Source: Plantactinospora soyae (GTDB taxonomy: Bacteria; Actinomycetota; Actinomycetes; Mycobacteriales; Micromonosporaceae). Taken from it: 64,000 nucleotides of DNA. The stretch is from assembly GCF_014874095.1 (NCBI RefSeq), contig NZ_JADBEB010000001.1, positions 3,844,001 through 3,908,000 of the forward strand, in the 5' to 3' direction. This document shows positions 51,881 through 60,019 of this stretch, piece after piece; the first letter of the stretch is position 1, and each line of letters begins with the position of its first letter. The notes beneath the pieces are model-generated. The model had not been told where the DNA came from, made no database searches, and saw only the letters and a program-made list of their open reading frames with translations. Position numbers and translations under genes: made by a program.

Positions 51881-53061
51881 CCGCCGCCCGCGCCGGCCCG
51901 ATCGAGCAACTCGTGCAGCAGCGCGACGACCTCGTCCGGGGTGAACGCCATGGCCTGCTCGCCCACGGTGATCTCGAAGCTCGACCGCCTCGGGTCGGAT
52001 CCGGTCCGTACCCGGGCGAACAGCTGGGTGCCGTGCTCGGCGATCATCTCGGCTCCGGCCCGCTCGACCGAAGCCCTGGCCGCCGGCAGGTGCACGTGGA
52101 AGATCGGTGTCTGGGGCGGGTCGGGCCAGGCGAACGCCACCCCGTCCGCGTTGATCGCGCTGGCGATCGCGATAGCGTGGTCCCGGAAGGCCGGCATCCG
52201 GGGCAGCAGCGTGTCGAGCCCGGCGAGCGCGGCGAGCGCCAGCGGCCAGGCGTCGTGGATGTTTCCGCCGAGCCGGGTCCGCCAGACCGCCGCTTCGGCG
52301 ATGGTCGCCGCGTCGCCGGCCAGGACGGCGCCCCGGACGCCGAGCAGGGCCTTGTACAGCGACACGTAGACGGTGTCGAAGAGGCCGGCGATCTCCGCGA
52401 AGGGGCGACGGTAGTAGGTCTGCGCCTCCCAGAGCCGTGCGCCGTCCAGGTGCGTCGCCGCGCCCCGGGCCCGGGCACCGGCCACCTGTGCGCACAGGTC
52501 CGTCCACTCGGGAAGCTGCCCGCCGATGTCGCGCTGCGGCAACTCCCAGACGACCGCGGCCAGCGGCTCACCGATCGCCGCCAAATCCGCGTCGGTCATC
52601 AACTGGTGGCGGTCGCCGGCCGGATGGAACCGGAGGCCGTGGACGGCGTTGTAGCCCTGGCCCTCCCAGACCTCCAGGTGGCTCTGCGGATGGGCGGCGA
52701 AACCGAGCCGGCCCCGACGTTGGGCGTGGATCCGGAGCGCGACCTGCTGCGCCATCGTCCCGGTGGGGAAGAACAGCGCCGACTCGGTGCCGAGCAGTTC
52801 ACCGATCCGCCGCTCCAGTCGGGCGACCGGCCCGTCCGGACCGCCCGGCGGCGTCTCGTCGTCGACCTGGTCGAGCAGTTGCCGCAGAACCGCCCGGGGC
52901 ATCCGGTGAGTCGGCGCGTGGAGGAAGAGCGAACGCCGGATCGGAGAGGCCGCCGCCGTCCCGGAGACCGGGGTGGGAGGGGTGGAGATCGGGGCGGAAG
53001 GGATGGGGATCGGGGCCGAAGGGATTGGCATCGGGGTGGGACCGGGGTCGGACGGAGGCAT
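51868..53061 (-). CDS. Threonine-aldolase-like PLP enzyme
   Basis: A 397-aa PLP enzyme of the beta-eliminating lyase/threonine aldolase family. ALFFPTGTMAQQVALRIHA near 98, THLDGARLWEA near 200 and the PLP Lys in VYVSLYKALLGVRGAVLAG near 230 are typical. It probably cleaves a beta-hydroxy amino acid such as threonine. The N-terminus is a Pro/Ser/Ile repeat (PIPSAPIPIPSAPIS), so the true start is unsure: ATG 53061, ATG 53031 or a TTG at 53100. The TTG lies in a perfect palindrome and is unlikely. It separates yraN from comM and overlaps the SMP-30 gene. Confidence 0.87.
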   Translation of the reverse strand: MPPSDPGPTPMPIPSAPIPIPSAPISTPPTPVSGTAAASPIRRSLFLHAPTHRMPRAVLRQLLDQVDDETPPGGPDGPVARLERRIGELLGTESALFFPTGTMAQQVALRIHAQRRGRLGFAAHPQSHLEVWEGQGYNAVHGLRFHPAGDRHQLMTDADLAAIGEPLAAVVWELPQRDIGGQLPEWTDLCAQVAGARARGAATHLDGARLWEAQTYYRRPFAEIAGLFDTVYVSLYKALLGVRGAVLAGDAATIAEAAVWRTRLGGNIHDAWPLALAALAGLDTLLPRMPAFRDHAIAIASAINADGVAFAWPDPPQTPIFHVHLPAARASVERAGAEMIAEHGTQLFARVRTGSDPRRSSFEITVGEQAMAFTPDEVVALLHELLDRAGAGGGQSG

Positions 53062-53076
53062 GAGCAGGAGTCTGAT

Positions 53077-53101
53077 CTTGTTGCCACAGTTTGGCAACAA
53101 G
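53077..53101. promoter_or_regulatory. Perfect 10+5+10 palindrome before the aldolase gene
   Basis: CTTGTTGCCA (53077-53086) and TGGCAACAAG (53092-53101) are exact complements around five bases. It ends 15 bases before the ATG at 53061 and about 50 bases after the yraN stop. An operator is the best guess; it could also be a leader hairpin. Confidence 0.65.
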
Positions 53102-53151
53102 GGCGTCCGGATGGTGTCGACGGCACCCGGTGCGGCGTCCGGGGCCCCGGG

Positions 53152-53511
53152 TCAGAACGCCGCCTTGAGGTGCTCGACGCGGGCGGCACCGGCCCGGGCG
53201 GGGTAGACCTCGACGATGTCGAAGCGGATCTCCCCGGCGTGCACGTCGCCGGCCGCCAGCCACTCGGCGGCCAGTCGGCGCAGCCGTCGGGCCTTCCTGC
53301 CGACCACCGCGTCGGCCGGTGTGCCGAAGGCACCGCTCCGTCGGGTCTTCACCTCGCAGAAGGCGAGGACGTCGCCGTCCCAGGCGATGATGTCGATCTC
53401 GCCGTGGGCACACCGCCAGTTCCGGGCCACCACCCGCAATCCGGTCCCGACCAGGTGCCGTACGGCGCATCGTTCGCCGTACGCGCCGACGGCCTCGCTC
53501 GCCGCTGTCAT
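53152..53511 (-). CDS. UPF0102/YraN-family endonuclease-like protein
   Basis: A 119-aa protein of the YraN/UPF0102 family, with a restriction-endonuclease-like (PD-(D/E)xK) fold and no firmly known role. The core motif is HGEIDIIAWDGDVLAFCEVK (Glu, Asp, Glu-x-Lys). ATG 53511 is used, since MTAASEAVGAYGE begins the family; a longer opening has no support. In actinobacteria it normally precedes comM and dprA. Here two genes and an Lrp regulator intervene. CTGTGGA motifs lie 50-80 bases upstream. Confidence 0.92.
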   Translation of the reverse strand: MTAASEAVGAYGERCAVRHLVGTGLRVVARNWRCAHGEIDIIAWDGDVLAFCEVKTRRSGAFGTPADAVVGRKARRLRRLAAEWLAAGDVHAGEIRFDIVEVYPARAGAARVEHLKAAF

Positions 53512-53563
53512 GGAACGTAACCGTGCCCTCGATCCCGGCCCGGCATAAGCCCCGATCACGAAA

Positions 53564-53604
53564 CTGTGGATATCCGGCCGCCCTGTGGACAGTCGGACGA
53601 TCAT
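53564..53604. promoter_or_regulatory. Two TGTGGA motifs upstream of yraN
   Basis: CTGTGGATATCCGG (53564-53577) and CTGTGGACAGTCGG (53583-53596, followed by ACGATCA). The first matches the comM upstream site (50305-50318) exactly over 14 bases; the second shares its downstream ACGATCA. CTGTCCACA on the other strand is a Streptomyces-type DnaA box. Confidence 0.45.
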
Positions 53605-53616
53605 GCATCCGAACTG

Positions 53617-54744
53617 CTATGGGCGGGCCAGCCACTCCAGCCACTGACCGTGCGGACCGGTCCGGGCCAGGACGTCGACGCTGATCCGGCCGCTCCGCCA
53701 GGTGACCAGGGTGAGCAGACCGACCGAGAGCACCCCGGCCGGACCGGCCGCCGCCGGGCGGTGGTCCTGGAAGAGTTCGGCACCCGCCTCGGACGCCTCG
53801 TTGAGCAGCACCGTCAGGTCCCGTCGCGCCCCCACCTCCGCCAGTACCGCCACCAGTCGGCGTCGGTCGGGCTGGCCGAGGTACGTCACCGCGTTCGAGG
53901 CGAAGACGCACGGCAGGGCGTCGTCGGCCACGGTGGACAGCACCAGGGGCAGGGTCTCTGCCATGTCACCGGCCACCATCCGCAGGTCGTCCCGGCCCAT
54001 CTCCGCCAGCGCGGCGTCCAGCCGATCGAGCCGGTCCGTCTGCTCCGGCCAGACACAGGCCCGCAGCCAGTCCGTCGCCCGGCTGTCGCTGGCATCGATC
54101 GGCGCCAGGTCGATCCCGGTCCGGGCGACCACCAGCGGGTCCACCGCCGCCGGCTCCGGCCAGGCCGTGCCGCGTACCTCGCAGGTCATGGTGAGAGCCG
54201 GCGGACCGCCGGCCGGACCGTAGGTCGCGGTCCGCCCGTCGGAACCGAGATACCGGCACGGGTACCGGTCGGTCCGGAGCAGCAACCCGGCACTGGCTCC
54301 CAGTTCGACCAGGTGCAGCGGTCGCTCCGGCCACAGCTCGGCCACCCGGCCGAATCCGGGACGGAGCAGCGCGGCCCGGTTGGCCTCGTTGGTCTGTGTG
54401 CTGCGGGTCGCGCAGAGCTGGGCGAGTTCGTCCCGGCGCGTCTGCACCAGGTCGGCGAACGCGGTCGCCAGGCCGGGACCGATCGCGCCGTACCCGCCGA
54501 GTCCTGGCAGGTACTCCGCGAGCGGATGGCCGGGCGCGGTGGTGCGGAGCAGGTACTGCACCGCGGCGAAGAAGAGGATCGGCCGACGTTGTCCCGGGCC
54601 CGCCGCCAGCAACGGGGCCGCCAACTCCGGACGGTCGGCGACCACCTCGGACAGGAACTCGTAGCGGGGGGAGTGACCGTGGAACTCGTGCCGGGCGAAG
54701 TGCTGGAACAACCGGGCCAGCCGAGCCTGCTCGACGGTGTTCAT
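53617..54744 (-). CDS. DUF2332 family protein
   Basis: A 375-aa protein of DUF2332, frequent in actinobacteria and uncharacterised. [19 protein letters not shown] near 145 resembles an S-adenosylmethionine-binding glycine loop, so a methyltransferase-like fold is possible, not proven. No signal peptide or membrane segment. ATG 54744 is chosen because CATACT (minus strand, 54752-54757) lies 7 bases upstream and the longer opening has no signal. Divergent from the disordered membrane protein gene. Confidence 0.87.
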   Translation of the reverse strand: MNTVEQARLARLFQHFARHEFHGHSPRYEFLSEVVADRPELAAPLLAAGPGQRRPILFFAAVQYLLRTTAPGHPLAEYLPGLGGYGAIGPGLATAFADLVQTRRDELAQLCATRSTQTNEANRAALLRPGFGRVAELWPERPLHLVELGASAGLLLRTDRYPCRYLGSDGRTATYGPAGGPPALTMTCEVRGTAWPEPAAVDPLVVARTGIDLAPIDASDSRATDWLRACVWPEQTDRLDRLDAALAEMGRDDLRMVAGDMAETLPLVLSTVADDALPCVFASNAVTYLGQPDRRRLVAVLAEVGARRDLTVLLNEASEAGAELFQDHRPAAAGPAGVLSVGLLTLVTWRSGRISVDVLARTGPHGQWLEWLARP

Positions 54745-54751
54745 GGCGGGA

Positions 54752-54757
54752 AGTATG
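54752..54757 (-). promoter_or_regulatory. Candidate -10 box of the DUF2332 gene
   Basis: CATACT on the minus strand, one base from TATACT, 7 bases before the ATG at 54744; probably leaderless. Confidence 0.4.
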
Positions 54758-54922
54758 GATCTGACGCCGGGACCGGCGCTGCGACGACGATCACCACCGA
54801 CCATGGGAGTCGACCGCCGCCGGGTGACCGGTCACCCCTTCACCACGCTCGTCAAAACCGGAATATCCGCTGGCAAGCCGGCATCTGGGTCAGGCAACTG
54901 GCGAGCAACCACGCAGGTCACA

Positions 54923-54928
54923 TAGCGT
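54923..54928 (+). promoter_or_regulatory. Candidate -10 box of the disordered membrane protein gene
   Basis: TAGCGT lies 8 bases before the GTG at 54937 and supports that start; no RBS is seen. Confidence 0.35.
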
Positions 54929-54936
54929 GCCTGGCC

Positions 54937-56118
54937 GTGGACCAAGAACGCAGCTTCCCGGAAGAGCAGGTGCCCGGCTGGCGGGCCGGTGATCGCGCTT
55001 ATCCCGACCAGCAGTGGCGTGGCGTTGCTGAGGACCGCTATTCCGGCGCCGATCCTCTCGCCCCGACGCAGCCCGGTGGTCCGGTCCCGAACGCACGGTA
55101 CGGCCAGCCCTCCGATGCCGGCCCCGAGCGGTACGGCCAACCCTCCGACGCCGCCGCCGAGCGGTACGGCGCCTCGGCCGGCGCCTCGCTGGAGGTGCCG
55201 CTGCCGGGCTTCGGCCTCGCCGGGTCCGGAGCCGAGCCCGGCTATCCGTCGGCTGACTGGTCCCGGGACGCCACCGAGCGGGGCCGGGGTTCGGCCACCG
55301 GCCCCGACGGCGGGTCACCGGGCCACGCCGGGCCCGGGGCACCCCTGCACGGCGGAGGTCCCGACCCGGCCGGCGGTGTGTACCGGATCCCCGCCGGTGG
55401 TGGCGTCGACGGCGGCTCGGGCCCGCCGTACGGCGGCCACGGAACCGGCCGGCACGGTACGCAGCCCGCCGACCCTGGCCGGCATGGTGCGCCGCCCGCC
55501 GACCTGGGCCAGTCGCCGCCGTCCGCGCCGGATGCCGGCGGGTCACCGGTGGGGGCGGATCCTGGGCGCTCACCGTTGTCCGGCTATCCGATCGTGCAGC
55601 CCGGGCGGGGCGCCGAGCAGCCCGGACCGCTGGACCAGCCCACCAACCTGGTGCCGCAGGTCGAGGCGCGGCCGGGCGGGGGTGGTCCGCTGGCCGGTGG
55701 CGACGCCGCCGGTTTCCACACCGAGGCGATCGACCGGGCGGCGCTGCGCCGTCCCGTCGCGCCGGCCTCGCCGGGCCACGGCGAGCCGGGCGGTGTCGGT
55801 CTGGCCGGTGCCGAGGGGGTCTACCGGAGCCGTCGTCCGGGGCTGGCCGCGATCCTGGCGCTCCTCACGCTGGTCTTCGAGGTACCGGCCGTCCGGGTAC
55901 TGCTCGACGGGGCGGTCGGCAGTCCGGTTTCGCCCTCCGCGGTACTCGCTGGGGTCTTTCTCGTACTCGGGTTGCCGATCTTCGCCGCTGGGCTCTATGG
56001 GCTGATCACCAATGCGGCGACCCTCGGCGACCCGGCCCGTGCCTGGCTCCGGCCGCCGACCGGGTACCTCACGATCGGGCTGGTGCTCTTCGTCGCGGCG
56101 GCGCTCGCCACGGGCTGA
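54937..56118 (+). CDS. Membrane protein with a ~300-residue disordered N-terminus
   Basis: A 393-aa protein I cannot assign. Residues 1-300 are Gly/Pro/Asp-rich with short repeats (RYGQPSDA twice, then RYGASAGA) and no predicted fold. The C-terminal 90 residues hold three membrane helices: [40 protein letters not shown] and [17 protein letters not shown], with a short cytoplasmic loop. Disordered N-tail plus helix bundle resembles other actinobacterial membrane proteins of unknown role. The frame is open far upstream, but GTG 54937 fits a -10 box. The stop is followed by repeats of its own 3' sequence and by rpsB. Confidence 0.78.
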   Translation: MDQERSFPEEQVPGWRAGDRAYPDQQWRGVAEDRYSGADPLAPTQPGGPVPNARYGQPSDAGPERYGQPSDAAAERYGASAGASLEVPLPGFGLAGSGAEPGYPSADWSRDATERGRGSATGPDGGSPGHAGPGAPLHGGGPDPAGGVYRIPAGGGVDGGSGPPYGGHGTGRHGTQPADPGRHGAPPADLGQSPPSAPDAGGSPVGADPGRSPLSGYPIVQPGRGAEQPGPLDQPTNLVPQVEARPGGGGPLAGGDAAGFHTEAIDRAALRRPVAPASPGHGEPGGVGLAGAEGVYRSRRPGLAAILALLTLVFEVPAVRVLLDGAVGSPVSPSAVLAGVFLVLGLPIFAAGLYGLITNAATLGDPARAWLRPPTGYLTIGLVLFVAAALATG

Positions 56119-56240
56119 CCCGGCCCGGCAGGGGCCGACCACGGCCCCGGCCCAGGGGGGCTTGACCACGGCCCGGCAGAGGCTGACCACAACCCGTCCC
56201 AGGGGGCTTGACCACAACCCGGTCCAGGGCTGACCACGGG
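56112..56240. repeat. Imperfect repeats copying the preceding gene end
   Basis: GGCTGACC with the stop of the preceding gene (TGA 56116-56118) recurs as GGCTGACC or GCTTGACC at about 56160, 56181, 56206 and 56228, mostly as TGACCAC followed by CCCGG- or CCAGG-rich sequence; GGCCGACC (56133) is a degenerate copy. Confidence 0.6.
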
Positions 56241-56553
56241 CCGGATGAGGGCCGGGGACGGGCGGGCGTGGACCCGACCGGGCAGACCGCCGGTAGCGTC
56301 GGAACGAGTGCCCTGACCAGCGCCGGGGCCCCGGAGGGGGTTTGTGTGCTGGTGGACGGGGCGGGGGCGTACACTTGGCCATTGGCGACCGCCTCGTGCG
56401 GTCGACCTCGCGCGCCCTCTCCGCGGTCTGCCCGTGGAGCGACGGCCCCCTGGTCCCGATCTTGATCGGGTCCGTCATGGCCGGCGATCCGGCGCCAGGA
56501 CGCCAGGCCGCCGGCCAGGCGTGGACAACCAGGGACAGAAGGAGCACCTCACC
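56241..56553 (+). promoter_or_regulatory. rpsB upstream and leader region
   Basis: No gene is seen. TACACT (56370-56375) is a plausible -10 without a convincing -35. The transcript would have a leader of ~170 bases with hairpins GACCGC/GCGGTC (56387-56403) and CCCGATC/GATCGGG (56455-56470). S2 autoregulates its mRNA leader in other bacteria; a similar role here is inference. The RBS AGAAGGAG lies at 56537-56544. Confidence 0.35.
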
Positions 56554-57471
56554 ATGGCCGTAGTGACCATGCGCCAACTGCTGGAGAGCGGTGTCCACTT
56601 CGGGCACCAGACCCGGCGTTGGAACCCGAAGATGAAGCGCTTCATCTTCACCGAGCGCAACGGTATCTACATCATCGACCTCCGCCAGACCCTCGAGTAC
56701 ATCGAGAAGGCGTACGAGTTCGTCCGCGGGACCGTGGCCGAGGGCGGCAGCATCCTCTTCGTGGGTACCAAGAAGCAGGCTCAGGAAGCCATCGCCGAGC
56801 AGGCGACCCGGGTCGGCCAGCCGTACGTCAACCACCGCTGGCTCGGCGGCATGCTGACCAACTTCCAGACCGTCTACAAGCGGCTCCAGCGGATGAAGGA
56901 GCTGGAGGCGCTCGGCGATCTGTCCGGCACCGCGCAGGGTTACACCAAGAAGGAGACCCTGCAGCTGTCCCGCGAGAAGATCAAGCTGACCCGTACCCTC
57001 GGTGGGCTGCGGGACATGCAGAAGGTTCCGGCCGCGATCTGGGTGGTCGACACCAAGAAGGAGCACATCGCCGTCGACGAGGCCCGCAAGCTGGGCATCC
57101 CGGTGATCGCCGTGCTCGACACCAACTGCGACCCGGACGAGGTCGACTTCCCGATCCCGGGTAACGACGACGCGATCCGCTCCGCCGAGCTGCTGACCAG
57201 GGTCATCGCGGCGGCCGTCGGCGACGGCCTGATCGCCCGCTCGGGCAAGCGTCGGGGCACCGACGAGAAGCCCGAGCCGGGTGTCGTCGGCGCCGACGAG
57301 CCGCTCGCCGAGTGGGAGCGCGAGCTGATCGAGGACACCGAGAAGAAGGCCGATGGCGACGCGGAGCCGAAGGCCGCCGAGCCGGCGAGTGCCGAGCCGG
57401 CGACCGCCGCCGCCGAGCCGAAGACTGCCGAGCCGAAGGCCGCCGAGCCGGCGACCGCCGCCGCTGAGTGA
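56554..57471 (+). CDS. rpsB: 30S ribosomal protein S2
   Basis: S2 is a late-assembling protein of the 30S subunit. The 305-aa protein is canonical to about residue 255: [55 protein letters not shown] and the [20 protein letters not shown] segment. The last ~45 residues form an Ala/Glu/Pro/Lys repeat (PKAAEPA, PATAAAE) like the tail on S16. The ATG has AGAAGGAG about ten bases upstream. tsf follows 132 bases later behind a strong hairpin. Confidence 0.97.
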   Translation: MAVVTMRQLLESGVHFGHQTRRWNPKMKRFIFTERNGIYIIDLRQTLEYIEKAYEFVRGTVAEGGSILFVGTKKQAQEAIAEQATRVGQPYVNHRWLGGMLTNFQTVYKRLQRMKELEALGDLSGTAQGYTKKETLQLSREKIKLTRTLGGLRDMQKVPAAIWVVDTKKEHIAVDEARKLGIPVIAVLDTNCDPDEVDFPIPGNDDAIRSAELLTRVIAAAVGDGLIARSGKRRGTDEKPEPGVVGADEPLAEWERELIEDTEKKADGDAEPKAAEPASAEPATAAAEPKTAEPKAAEPATAAAE

Positions 57472-57478
57472 TTTCGCC

Positions 57479-57520
57479 GTCGGGTTCCGCCGGTTGATCG
57501 TCTGACCGGCGGAACCCGAC
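57479..57520 (+). terminator. Perfect 16 bp hairpin between rpsB and tsf
   Basis: GTCGGGTTCCGCCGGT (57479-57494) and ACCGGCGGAACCCGAC (57505-57520) are exact complements around a ten-base loop. It starts 8 bases after the rpsB stop. Without a T-run it may be a partial terminator or processing site setting the rpsB:tsf ratio. Confidence 0.7.
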
Positions 57521-57603
57521 CTGGTACGAGGCACGGTGGCCCCGAATCGGGGTAACCGCAGAAGACCACCGAATCAGCCGCGTTACACACCGAAGAGAGA
57601 GTC

Positions 57604-58434
57604 ATGTCCAACTTCACCGCCGCGGACGTCAAGAAGCTCCGGGACCTCACCGGCGCCGGCATGATGGACTGCAAGAAGGCCCTCACCGAGGCCGAGGGCG
57701 ACTTCGACAAGGCTGTCGAGTTCCTGCGCGTCAAGGGCGTCAAGGACGTCGGCAAGCGGGCCGGCCGTACCGCCGCCAACGGTCTGGTGGCGCACTCCGG
57801 CAAGGCGCTGCTCGAACTCAACTGCGAGACCGACTTCGTCGCCAAGAACGCTGACTTCATCGCGTTCGCGCAGCTTCTCGTCGAGCACGGCGGGCAGTCC
57901 GGCGCGGCCGACGCCGAGGGTCTGCTCGGCACCACCCTGGCCGACGGCCGTACGGTCGCCGACGCGGTCCAGGAGCAGTCCGCCAAGATCGGCGAGAAGC
58001 TGGTGCTCAACCGCTTCGTCGCACTCGACGGGCCGGTCGCGGTCTACCTGCACCGCAAGGCGCAGGACCTGCCCCCGCAGGTCGGCGTGATGGTGGAGTA
58101 CACCGGCAAGTCCGACGAGGCCGGTGACGCCGACGCGCGCGGCGTCGCGATGCAGATCGCCGCCATGCGTCCCAAGTACGTCAACCGCGATGAGGTGCCG
58201 GCCGAGACCGTGGCCTCGGAGCGGCGCATCGCCGAGCAGACCGCTCGCGAGGAGGGCAAGCCCGAGGCGGCCATGTCCAAGATCGTCGAGGGTCGGGTCA
58301 ACGCCTTCTTCAAGGACTACGTCCTGCTCGAGCAGGCATCGGTCGCCGACAACAAGAAGTCGGTGAAGCAGGTGCTCGCCGAGGCGGGTATCGAGGTAAC
58401 CCGGTTCGTCCGGTTCGAGGTCGGCCAGGCCTGA
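57604..58434 (+). CDS. tsf: Elongation factor Ts
   Basis: Nucleotide-exchange factor for EF-Tu. The 276-aa protein begins with the UBA-like domain ([20 protein letters not shown]) and shows [18 protein letters not shown], the signature of the EF-Tu contact region. The dimerisation domain follows, ending [12 protein letters not shown]. The ATG has GAGAGAG upstream (57595-57601). Normal length and partner to rpsB. Confidence 0.97.
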   Translation: MSNFTAADVKKLRDLTGAGMMDCKKALTEAEGDFDKAVEFLRVKGVKDVGKRAGRTAANGLVAHSGKALLELNCETDFVAKNADFIAFAQLLVEHGGQSGAADAEGLLGTTLADGRTVADAVQEQSAKIGEKLVLNRFVALDGPVAVYLHRKAQDLPPQVGVMVEYTGKSDEAGDADARGVAMQIAAMRPKYVNRDEVPAETVASERRIAEQTAREEGKPEAAMSKIVEGRVNAFFKDYVLLEQASVADNKKSVKQVLAEAGIEVTRFVRFEVGQA

Positions 58435-58443
58435 GCCGCCTGA

Positions 58444-58539
58444 CGTACGGGCCGGGTCGTCGCGACCCGGCCGTACGGCGCAGACGGGGTGACACGGAGA
58501 GGAGGCCGCTGGTGTACGTGACAGGCACCGCGGCCTCCT
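58444..58539 (+). terminator. Two strong hairpins after tsf
   Basis: First: CGTACGG/CCGTACG continued by CCGGGTCG (58452-58459) and CGACCCGG (58463-58470), with one bulged G and a three-base loop. Second: AGGAGGCCGC (58500-58509) pairs with GCGGCCTCCT (58530-58539), extended inside by GGTG/CACC. The first looks like the end of the rpsB-tsf unit; the second is followed by TTGTC and lies about 70 bases before pyrH. Confidence 0.65.
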
Positions 58540-58611
58540 TGTCACGTAGGGTCAGCAGCGGCAGGTTGGGTGAATGGACGCCGGCGTGCCGGCGCGGGAG
58601 AGGCGGGTCGG

Positions 58612-59379
58612 ATGACGCAGGTTGTGAGTGACCGGACCTCGGCGGCGGACGATCCGACGGCGCCGCCACCCGGGCGGGCCCGCCGGGTGGTGCTGAAGCT
58701 GTCCGGCGAGGTCTTCGGCGGTGGCGCGATCGGCGTCGATCCGGACGTGGTGCAGGCCATCGCGCGGCAGATCGCAACCGTGGTACGCCGGGGCGTACAG
58801 GTCTCGGTGGTGGTCGGGGGCGGCAACTTCTTCCGGGGCGCTGAACTCCAGAAGCGCGGCATGGACCGGGCCCGGGCCGATTACATGGGCATGCTCGGCA
58901 CGGTGATGAACTGCCTGGCACTCCAGGACTTCCTGGAGAAGGAGGGCATCGAGACGCGGGTGCAGAGCGCGATCACGATGGCGCAGGTCGCCGAGCCCTA
59001 CATTCCGCTGCGGGCGATCCGCCACCTGGAAAAGGGTCGCGTGGTCATTTTCGGCGCGGGCGCCGGGATGCCCTACTTCTCGACCGACACCGTCGCCGCC
59101 CAGCGCGCGCTGGAGATCCGGGCCGACGTGGTGCTGATGAGCAAGAACGGGGTCGACGGCGTCTACACGGCGGATCCGCGTACCGACCCGAACGCCAGCA
59201 AGCTCGACAAGATCACCTTCACCGAGGTGCTCCGGCGCGGACTGCGCGTAGCGGATGCCGCCGCGTTCAGCCTCTGCGAGGAGAACGGGCTGCCGATGCT
59301 GGTCTTCGGTGCCGAGGGCGACGACACCATCATCCGGGCTGTCGGCGGCGAGCGCATCGGAACGTTGATCACGGCGTGA
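58612..59379 (+). CDS. pyrH: UMP kinase
   Basis: Hexameric bacterial UMP kinase of the amino-acid-kinase fold making UDP from UMP. The 255-aa protein shows [12 protein letters not shown] near 27, [11 protein letters not shown] near 66, [20 protein letters not shown] near 152 and [15 protein letters not shown] near 180. The first ~22 residues are a poorly conserved Asp/Pro/Ala tail. ATG 58612 is used, with GGGAGAGG about 8 bases upstream. It starts the pyrH-frr-cdsA unit. Confidence 0.97.
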   Translation: MTQVVSDRTSAADDPTAPPPGRARRVVLKLSGEVFGGGAIGVDPDVVQAIARQIATVVRRGVQVSVVVGGGNFFRGAELQKRGMDRARADYMGMLGTVMNCLALQDFLEKEGIETRVQSAITMAQVAEPYIPLRAIRHLEKGRVVIFGAGAGMPYFSTDTVAAQRALEIRADVVLMSKNGVDGVYTADPRTDPNASKLDKITFTEVLRRGLRVADAAAFSLCEENGLPMLVFGAEGDDTIIRAVGGERIGTLITA

Positions 59380-59461
59380 GCCGCGCTTGGGCCCGGGCCG
59401 GCCAGACCGGGCAGGGTATTAACGACGGAGCAGCATCCAGCAGAAGGAGGCGAAGGAGCAG

Positions 59462-60019
59462 GTGATCGACGACACCCTCCTCGAGGCCGAGGAGAAGATG
59501 GAGCGCGCGGTCGAGCACGCCAAGGAGGAGTTTGGCGCCATCCGCACCGGGCGCGCCTCTCCGGCGATGTTCTCCAAGATCATCATCGACTACTACGGTA
59601 GTCCCACCCCCCTGACCCAGATGGCCTCCGTCGGCATCCCCGAGCCTCGGATGGCGATCATCAAGCCGTACGACAACTCGCAGTTGCAGGCGATGGAGAA
59701 GGCGATCCGCGACTCCGACCTCGGCGTGAACCCCAACAACGAGGGCAACCAGCTACGTATCGTGCTGCCGCAGATGACCGAGGAGCGGCGCCGGGACATG
59801 ATCAAGGTGGCCCGGCACAAGGCCGAGGAAGCCAAGGTGGCGATCCGGAACATCCGCCGCCGGGGCAAGGAAGAGCTCGACCGGATCGTCAAGGACGGCG
59901 AAGCGGGTGAGGACGAGGGTCGGCGCGCCGAGAAGGAGCTGGACGACCTCACTCACCGGTACGTGACGCACGTCGACGAGTTGGTGAAACACAAGGAAAC
60001 CGAGTTGCTCGAGGTCTGA
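59462..60019 (+). CDS. frr: Ribosome recycling factor
   Basis: Splits post-termination ribosomes with EF-G. The 185-aa protein matches the family throughout: [60 protein letters not shown] and the C-terminal [18 protein letters not shown] start at 59462 with two AAGGAG runs (59443-59458) upstream. It overlaps cdsA by one base (TGATG). Confidence 0.97.
   Translation: MIDDTLLEAEEKMERAVEHAKEEFGAIRTGRASPAMFSKIIIDYYGSPTPLTQMASVGIPEPRMAIIKPYDNSQLQAMEKAIRDSDLGVNPNNEGNQLRIVLPQMTEERRRDMIKVARHKAEEAKVAIRNIRRRGKEELDRIVKDGEAGEDEGRRAEKELDDLTHRYVTHVDELVKHKETELLEV

Noticed and set aside
53062-53100. TTG start at 53100 for the aldolase-like gene
   Set aside because: It falls inside the perfect palindrome 53077-53101, has no RBS, and would add residues with no family support.
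43829-53592. Origin of replication
   Set aside because: DnaA-like boxes are few and scattered, there is no dnaA, dnaN or gyrase gene, and the surrounding block is not the usual oriC neighbourhood.
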